In this document: piece by piece, positions 58,550 to 64,000 of the stretch | Layout: every line of letters begins with the position of its first letter | Position numbering within the stretch: the first letter of the stretch is position 1 | Notes under the pieces: model-generated | What the model saw: the letters and a program-made list of their open reading frames with translations, nothing else | Told to the model about the DNA's origin: nothing | Database searches by the model: none | Translations under genes and position numbers: made by a program | Assembly (NCBI RefSeq): GCF_000801105.2 | Contig: NC_079514.1 | Location: 9,672,001 to 9,736,000, forward strand | Source of the DNA: Raphanus sativus | Taxonomy: Eukaryota > Streptophyta > Magnoliopsida > Brassicales > Brassicaceae | Length of the DNA: 64,000 nt | Reading direction: 5' to 3'

Positions 58550-59236
58550 CTATTCAATGAATAAACCAATCTCATCATCTATATGAGTCCACCCGAATTT
58601 TCTTTTCTTAGCTTCTTCAGCATCACCGTATATCATCTCACATTGATACTCGGCACTTATCTCCATAACATAGTCGAGTTTGTCGAGGTTGACTTTCCTT
58701 TTCTGCTTCTTTTCCTCAAGAGCTGAAAGGTATGAGAGAAGGTCGTAATAGGTTGTGAAACCTTTAGCCTTCTGTGATAACAACACTTCCTTTGAATGGA
58801 TCGTGTCACGAGTCTTGCTTAACAAGTCATAGTTTGTTATCACTACACCACATAGTTTAAGACTATAAGTGATTCTCATAAGATCAAAGTGATAGTCATC
58901 CACGGATTCATAATCCTGGAACCTCAGAGCCTTCCATTCTTTCATGGACTCATCTAGTAGTGGCTCGAAGAACATGGTGTTCAATCTCGACCAGAGATCG
59001 TAAGGATCGTTGATGTAACTGCACTCATCATACAGATCCTTCACGAGATGCTTTTTCATTATCAAAACAGCTCTACGCCTTTCATATGCAAGGGTATCAT
59101 TGCCGTATTTGATACACTTCCCAAGTCCTTTAGACTTTAAATCAGCTGAAGTGTTCATCGCCCAATCAAGGTAATTGTCTCCATTGAGATCAAGGGCTGG
59201 GTAATCCGAGTGATGGAGTCTCGACATCTGAATCAT
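58550..59236 (-). CDS. Copia gag polyprotein of the LTR retrotransposon
   Basis: 228 residues from the ATG at 59234-59236 (MIQMSRLHHSDYPALDLNGD); the frame is open further upstream but only from a TTG. It matches plant copia gag (UBN2/retrotran_gag type): DNYLDWAMNTSADLKSKGLG, YDLWSRLNTMFFEPLLDESM, WKALRFQDYESVDDYHFDLM, LLSYLSALEEKKQKRKVN. It forms the virus-like particle that packages element RNA. The frame ends just before the region where a Gly/Arg zinc-knuckle domain would be; relics of this (about 58130-58330) are out of frame. It is the only long intact frame in the element, suggesting selection on gag or recent descent from an active element. Confidence 0.85.
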   Translation of the reverse strand: MIQMSRLHHSDYPALDLNGDNYLDWAMNTSADLKSKGLGKCIKYGNDTLAYERRRAVLIMKKHLVKDLYDECSYINDPYDLWSRLNTMFFEPLLDESMKEWKALRFQDYESVDDYHFDLMRITYSLKLCGVVITNYDLLSKTRDTIHSKEVLLSQKAKGFTTYYDLLSYLSALEEKKQKRKVNLDKLDYVMEISAEYQCEMIYGDAEEAKKRKFGWTHIDDEIGLFIE

Positions 59237-59326
59237 ATCAAAATGATTTGTGTTAGTACATACAATTTTCTGATGCCATTGGCTATCCAAGAAATAAAAG
59301 GCACTCGGCTAGTATGTAAACAATAA

Positions 59327-59973
59327 AGCCATATGGCTTGTGTGACCAATGCCATTCGGCTATTACACAATTAAATCACATTGCCAGCAAACAAATAAGA
59401 GGGCCATACGGCCAGTTTGCATTCTCTTTAGAAATTTACTTTCTCATAACTCATCCATCACTTAATCAACTTATTTGATTTATAAATCCCTTGAAAATAG
59501 TGGGATGGAAGAGTGCATGGTTTAGCCATACCATATGGTATGCTACATCGACCCATGCGATTTAATGGTCTAGTAGTACCATTCGGTACACATCCTCGAC
59601 CAAATAAAACGGATCGTGATTTAGCTGCACTGTGGTGCGCATCATCCATCACCGGTGATTGTGGATCACCGTGGATCATCGAGGATCACCGTGGATCACC
59701 TTGGATCACTGATCATCGTAGATTATCGCGGATCATCGAGGATCATCATGGATCATAGATCAACGCGGATCATCGTGGATGATCACCGTGAATCATAGGT
59801 GAAAAATCTAGTTGCACCTGAGGGTGAACATCATCGACCATTGATTTTGTTTTATGGTCTAATCGTACTTAAGAGTACGTATCATCGACCTTTACTTCAT
59901 ATGGTCTAGTCATACCTATTGGTATGCATCATTGACTTAAAAGAAAATCATGGTCTAGCCACACTATGGTGTG
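59327..59973 (-). repeat. Array of variant stem-loops in the retrotransposon leader
   Basis: Seven units share a left flank TGGTCTAG or TTAG-like, an inverted repeat with a 4-base loop, and a right flank CATCATCGACC. Palindromes: 59527-59542 CATACC/GGTATG, 59576-59589 GTACC/GGTAC, 59627-59638 GCAC/GTGC, 59815-59826 CACC/GGTG, 59864-59879 CGTACT/AGTACG, 59911-59926 CATACC/GGTATG, 59960-59973 CACAC/GTGTG. TGGTC and GACCA in the flanks can pair as an outer stem. Three more, closer to gag, lack the flanks: 59327-59338, 59351-59360, 59402-59413. Stems vary while pairing and loop length persist. Confidence 0.75.
59655..59800. repeat. Tandem GGATCAC/GGATCATCG short repeat
   Basis: About a dozen imperfect 10-12 bp units (GTGGATCATCGA, GGATCACCGT and variants) between stem-loop units 3 and 4 of the retrotransposon leader. 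Confidence 0.8.
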
Positions 59974-60013
59974 CATCATCGACCAAAAGATGTGGAAAAC
60001 ATTAACCTTATGT

Positions 60014-60271
60014 TTTGTTTGGACATATAGCGTGTCATCCTTAAAGGGGTATCACTTGTTGTCCATACAAAACGAAAGTCATGTAATCACATGCTTTATA
60101 TTTTAGGATTTAGGGTTTCTTAAAATCAGATTTAAACTTTAAGGATTGGGGTTTAAAATTCAAATCTGTTTTTAGGATTAGGTTAAACATTGACCTTAAA
60201 TTTTGTTTGGACATATAGCGTGTCATCCTTAAAGGGGTATCACTTGTTGTCCATACAAAACTAAAGTCATG
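60014..60271. repeat. Two copies of a ~67-bp leader segment
   Basis: TTTGTTTGGACATATAGCGT, GTCATCCTTAAAGGGGTATC and TTGTTGTCCATACAAAAC occur at about 60017-60080 and again at about 60208-60271, almost identical. Each can itself fold, as TTTTGT..GGACA pairs with TGTCC..ACAAAA. Confidence 0.8.
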
Positions 60272-60813
60272 TAAAACTATTAAGGGTTTAGGGTTTTGAT
60301 TTTAAAATAAACAGAACTAAAATCAACCAAATCAAATCGCAAAGTTTTTAAATCGGATTTAAGATGAAGAGAAGTTTGAAATCCGAATTGCTTGAACCAC
60401 AAGTAAAGATTAGGGTTCTTGAGATCTTACCTTAATCTTTGCCGATCTTTTCTCCTTGGTTCCTCTTTTAGAAACCTTAAATAATCAACAATGAAAGTTT
60501 CAAAGTTGGATTAGTATGAGATCTAAGAACAATAGAAATCGAAATTAAGAGAGATAAGGAGTTGGCGGCTATTAGGGTTTTGGATGATCTTTGACGGCGC
60601 GGCTTGCACTGGGAGGTGACGGCGCGTCTGGAGTCGGATTGATGCGTGGTCTGCGGCGCTGGATTCGTCTCGTCAAGAGCTTCAATTTGATATATTACTC
60701 GTCGTCTGGATCCTTACGGTTAGGGAGATATGACGGTTTAAAGTTGCGGCTGAAATTAGGGATTTTGTGCTCGCTGGATTTTAGCTAGGGTTTAGAGTCT
60801 CGTGCTGATAACG

Positions 60814-60985
60814 TGTTGTAAATAAAGAAGAGAAGAGAAGAGAAGAGAGGAATCTGTGTGTCTTATTCCATGAATAATGATCTCCTTATATAGGATACAA
60901 TAGCTTGGAGACAAAGCTTAACTTGGAGTGGGGAACAAGTATATCTAGGACTTTCCATATGGACATCACTACAATATTTATAACA
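60814..60985 (-). repeat. LTR, 5' copy relative to the element
   Basis: Identical to 54629-54800 as far as can be read. This LTR would drive minus-strand transcription of the element. Confidence 0.93.
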
Positions 60986-60990
60986 CAATC

Positions 60991-62008
60991 ATAAAAGAGA
61001 ACAAAGTATAATGTAAAAAGAAGAGAATAATATATATTTTTAAGTTCTCTTAAGATTATGAAATCTGTATTGGGTAATCTTTCAAATCATATTTGAGAAA
61101 ACTAGTAGTTTGTATTAATGAGTCTTTGTTCGGATTGTTTACGTGGATTTTATTTCATCGTCGTGATCTAAGCAAAACAAGGACGATATACATGGTAGAT
61201 AACAAATTTTCTACCAAAGTTGGCCAAAAATACGGTACCAAATGTAAAGAATATGTACTTTTATATTATTGAGTAGGAGACATTTATTGACATATGTATG
61301 CAGAAATACAATGGAGCAATTCTAGGATAGTATCATGATCATGAGTGATTTTCATAATTCAGTAATCATAGAATTGATTGAGTGATCATGAAAATTAATT
61401 GTAACGATTCCCTTTCTTTACCACTAAACTAGTTTTAACAAAACAAAACTCCTGCAAACAAACAGAATAAAAAAGTACACATTTCTAAAAGTAACTATGG
61501 ATTTATAGTCAATTGTCTGGTGACTGTTGAGCTAAGCTGTGTTCATCAAACTCATCGGGTCCACTTAAAATTTATGGTTCGACAAGGCTTGTGGTTATTG
61601 TAACACTAAGCCAACAGGTAATCAATCGCTGTGAAAAAAACGGTTTCGTTCTACATATACAGACACGTAAACTGATTTAATCGCATTGGCTACGTAAGCT
61701 AATGCGTTAAAAGTTATATGTCGGCATTTTGGGTTTAGTCTCGGTTATTGTTTCTGGAAGCGTTTTGGGTTTATGAAAGAATAAGAGAAAATGGGAGCCT
61801 AAAAACCAAGAAAAGAACAAATCTAATTAACAAGCTTACAGTTCGTAATCAGGACCTAAGTATATTTTCTTTGTTAATTCAGAATCATAAGTTTTTTTGT
61901 TGAACATGCATTCAGAATCCTAAGTTGGATTAAAGCATAAATAGAATCGCGTATTAATGCCTATGCATTTCCGTTAAAAAAGGACAAGAGAAATGAAAAT
62001 AAACACTA
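60991..62008. other. Probable remainder of the SLAH3 5' UTR intron
   Basis: AT-rich, no ORF, no recognised element. Confidence 0.4.
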
Positions 62009-62010
62009 AC

Positions 62011-62262
62011 CTGGCGATTATGAACCCTGCAGCCGTAGCCACGTCGAGCTTGCTAAATTATGCCTGAAATTCTGGGGAAAATACGAGAAAAAAAAATGCT
62101 GCTTGAGATTTGAAATATCTATAGATCTTTTCTGTTTCTTGTGGAGATAACTATGGAGTCTTTTTGTTGGAAAAGAAGCGAAGACTAAGGACGGAAATAG
62201 AGAAAAGATGAGTTGGTTTGAGCGAAAACAAAACACGTCTTTGTACTCTATATATATACAGA
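62011..62262 (-). promoter_or_regulatory. Probable promoter and first non-coding exon of SLAH3
   Basis: On the minus strand TATATATAGAG (about 62247-62258) is a TATA box. The next ~220 bases are pyrimidine-rich and lack a good ATG frame. They end CGATTATGAACC-complement ... CGCCAG/GTTAGTG, a strong 5' splice site at 62010. The nearest downstream minus-strand acceptor with a coding start is TTACAG/GG at 53883, before the SLAH3 ATG. An 8.1-kb 5' UTR intron holding the retrotransposon is inferred; an unrelated transcript is the alternative. Confidence 0.5.
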
Positions 62263-63340
62263 AGATAATATCTATGTTCACGTAAGTACAGTTACGGAAA
62301 TCTATAGTGAATGTATTTGTTATATATGTATAGCTGTAATACAAAGTTTTTAACGTGGCTGTCTTCTTGTTGATTAACTGGTCATGATTCACGTCATTGA
62401 CAATCTTAAGTATTTTTCTTTATTGTTTAGACGTACTTATTCAATCTATTAAGCTTTGGTCGTTAGAGCAACTTGGAAAGATTTCAATAAATCTATGCAA
62501 TTGAAGTTAATATCTTTTGTTAAAAAATACATAAATTTTATTTATATAATTTTTTTGAAGGCTAATTTTATTTATATAATTGATTTTGATTTCCTCATAA
62601 GATACCTTGAAATGTTTTGGAAAACAATCCGGATGATTCAAAACACAACATGAGGATTGAGGAGTATGTATAATGGATCTAGAAGATCCATGATATAAAT
62701 GATAATGTATACCCAATATATATATATACCATTTGTGTCATGAATATTCTATATTATATAATCACAAGATTATCATTAGTATCATGGATTTTCTAAATCT
62801 TTCTTCAAATTCTTACTGAAATTAAGTGACAAATACATTAATTACAAGAACGTAAGTACTATTAAGAATATATATTTTTAGCTCACAAAATAAATAACCA
62901 CAATATATATATGACATGAATTCCTTATGTAATCTGGCACATATAGCTTTGTAAATTGTTGCTAAAAAAAAGCTTTGTAAATTTGTATTTTTTTTTCATA
63001 TTCACAAGGTTGTGTGATACTAGAAATGGCGTTTCTCAATTTTTTTTAATGATTTTCATAAGTTATTAAGTTTTCACGGGTATCATGGTTTGCTTCACTA
63101 CCTCATAATTAGACTTGGCAAACATTAATTCATTTTATATACAAAACTGTTTTAGAAATGAAGTACAATAATTGTTGGGTGCATAGTTTTTGAACTAAGG
63201 GAAAATTGCTAAAACCAACTTAAATATTGATTGCAACCCTAAAAGTAGACCATATATTCAATCAATTGCAAACCCAACCTAAATGGATGTTAAAACTACT
63301 ATTTAGCCCTTGTGACCAAACAAAAAAACATAAAGTTATT
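62263..63340. other. Intergenic, no gene seen
   Basis: AT-rich. The frame at 62018-62392 and the small frames at 62456-62716 look like chance. Confidence 0.45.
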
Positions 63341-63354
63341 TTACTGTTCTGTCC

Positions 63355-64000
63355 TTCGTAAGTCTACACATAACAAACGTAGTCTACATATCTGTAGACG
63401 TCGTACACAGTCTACACTGTTGACTTAATTTGTAGTCTACATTTTAATTTGATCTAGTTAATTACGTTTAAAAATATATAAAATTATTTTTTGTGAAATT
63501 ATTAATTAATCATCAATTTAAAGGCTAATATAAAGTTTATAAACTAAATTTGTATATAAGTGAACAACTAAAAAGAATATATGTTGATTTGGTAACCATG
63601 TGAGACAATGTTTATGATTTAGTAACAAAATGTCACATAACATGTTATATCTTTAATGGTTAGATCTTCAGGGTTAGATTTAGATTGATTTTTTTTTGTT
63701 TAAATTAATAAATAATTACTAAGTAGTTTATATTTTGTAATTTGATATTTGATACAATAAAATTGAGACTCTTTTGATTATCAAATAAACATTTAGGGTT
63801 TGAGTTTTGTGGTTTAGGGTTTCGTAGATTTACAAATCAGTCTACTTTGGTGAGTGTAAACTGTCTTTTAAGGTCTATTCTCATCAAATTTAACCTAACC
63901 GGATTTAACCAAGTAAATTATAACCTAATTCAATTTAAACCAAGCCTTAACATTTAGGGTTTGAATTTTGTGGTTTAGGGTTTCTTAGAACAGTTTGCAT
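63355..64000. repeat. AGTCTACA-motif cluster and telomere-like repeat copies
   Basis: GTCTACA/TGTAGAC occurs at least seven times at 63362-63440. Farther right, AACATTTAGGGTTTGA plus TTTTGTGGTTTAGGGTTTC occurs at about 63788 and 63950, period about 162 bp, running to the window edge. Likely the end of a repetitive element extending outside. Confidence 0.5.

Larger units (their letters stand above)
54629..60985 (-). mobile_element. Copia-type LTR retrotransposon, non-autonomous, 6357 bp
   Basis: Identical 172-bp LTRs at 54629-54800 and 60814-60985, and a perfect 5-bp target duplication CAATC (54624-54628, 60986-60990), mark a recent insertion. Orientation is minus: next to the right LTR lies ACGTTATCAGCACGAGA (primer-binding region of many plant copia elements); next to the left LTR the minus strand reads ATCAAGGGGAAG, a polypurine tract. 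In sense order it contains a structured leader (60813-59237), a gag frame (59236-58550), decayed gag/zinc-knuckle sequence (to ~58130), about 2.6 kb of non-coding hairpin-rich DNA, and a decayed RNase H (55.5-55.1 kb). Integrase, protease and reverse transcriptase are missing, so it must have moved with proteins supplied by another element. Confidence 0.93.

Noticed and set aside
59527..59973. Possible CRISPR array or microRNA cluster
   Set aside because: Stems are too short for a microRNA precursor and the organism is a plant; the units sit in a retrotransposon leader and are better read as structured RNA motifs.
62018..62392. 124-residue minus-strand ORF
   Set aside because: Spans the TATA box and the presumed non-coding exon; composition looks random.

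Overview
This is a window of a plant nuclear genome. Genes have introns with GT-AG junctions and are separated by AT-rich, transposon-filled DNA. Recognisable genes lie in the order RPL13, a kinesin-10 with a helix-hairpin-helix tail, an mTERF protein, a BAHD acyltransferase of the DCR type, a TPS21-type sesquiterpene synthase, a DUF819 membrane protein, a CrRLK1L receptor kinase, plastid MinD and the anion channel SLAH3. From memory this is the order of Arabidopsis thaliana At5g23900 to At5g24030. The expanded, duplicated and transposon-rich form points to a Brassicaceae crop relative, most likely Brassica or Raphanus.

Layout. 1-981: 5' part of RPL13 on the minus strand, with a (CTG)22 tract in its 5' UTR exon. 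1.8-3.3 kb: Helitron. 4.0-4.6 kb: unrecognised small membrane protein. 5.3-9.35 kb: 17-exon kinesin. 9.7-14.4 kb: mTERF and DCR-like genes, minus strand. 14.4-21.1 kb: AT-rich DNA with a hAT MITE, G-rich repeats, dispersed copies of a local non-coding module and one orphan ORF. 21.2-27.0 kb and 34.3-39.8 kb are two copies of a segment carrying a TPS21-like gene followed by a DUF819 gene. In the first copy TPS21 is nearly intact, but a splice donor reads AT instead of GT, and the DUF819 gene is a fragment broken by a LINE that itself holds a MULE that holds a SINE-like unit. In the second copy TPS21 is dead (frameshifts and a 205-bp Harbinger MITE in exon 3) while DUF819 is complete. 39.8-41.8 kb: Harbinger element with an ORF1 remnant. 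42.6-43.1 kb: glycine-rich pseudogene. 45.6-46.55 kb: Helitron just upstream of the CrRLK1L gene. 46.8-53.85 kb: CrRLK1L, MinD and SLAH3. 54.6-61.0 kb: a copia-type LTR retrotransposon with identical 172-bp LTRs and a CAATC target duplication, probably inside a long 5' UTR intron of SLAH3. 62.3-64 kb: no gene seen.

The most unusual signal is inside that retrotransposon. Its leader carries seven repeated units in which a 4-6 bp stem changes sequence from unit to unit but stays self-complementary around a 4-nt loop, inside conserved flanks that can themselves pair. Where protease, integrase and reverse transcriptase should be, it has about 2.6 kb of DNA rich in short hairpins and no coding frame.

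The host genes do not form a pathway: translation (RPL13), spindle or chromosome motor (kinesin), organelle gene expression (mTERF), cuticle acylation (DCR), volatile terpenes (TPS21), plastid division (MinD), wall signalling (CrRLK1L) and nitrate or chloride efflux (SLAH3). All exon limits were placed by eye from splice consensus, reading frame and known family sequence. No alignment or folding was computed.
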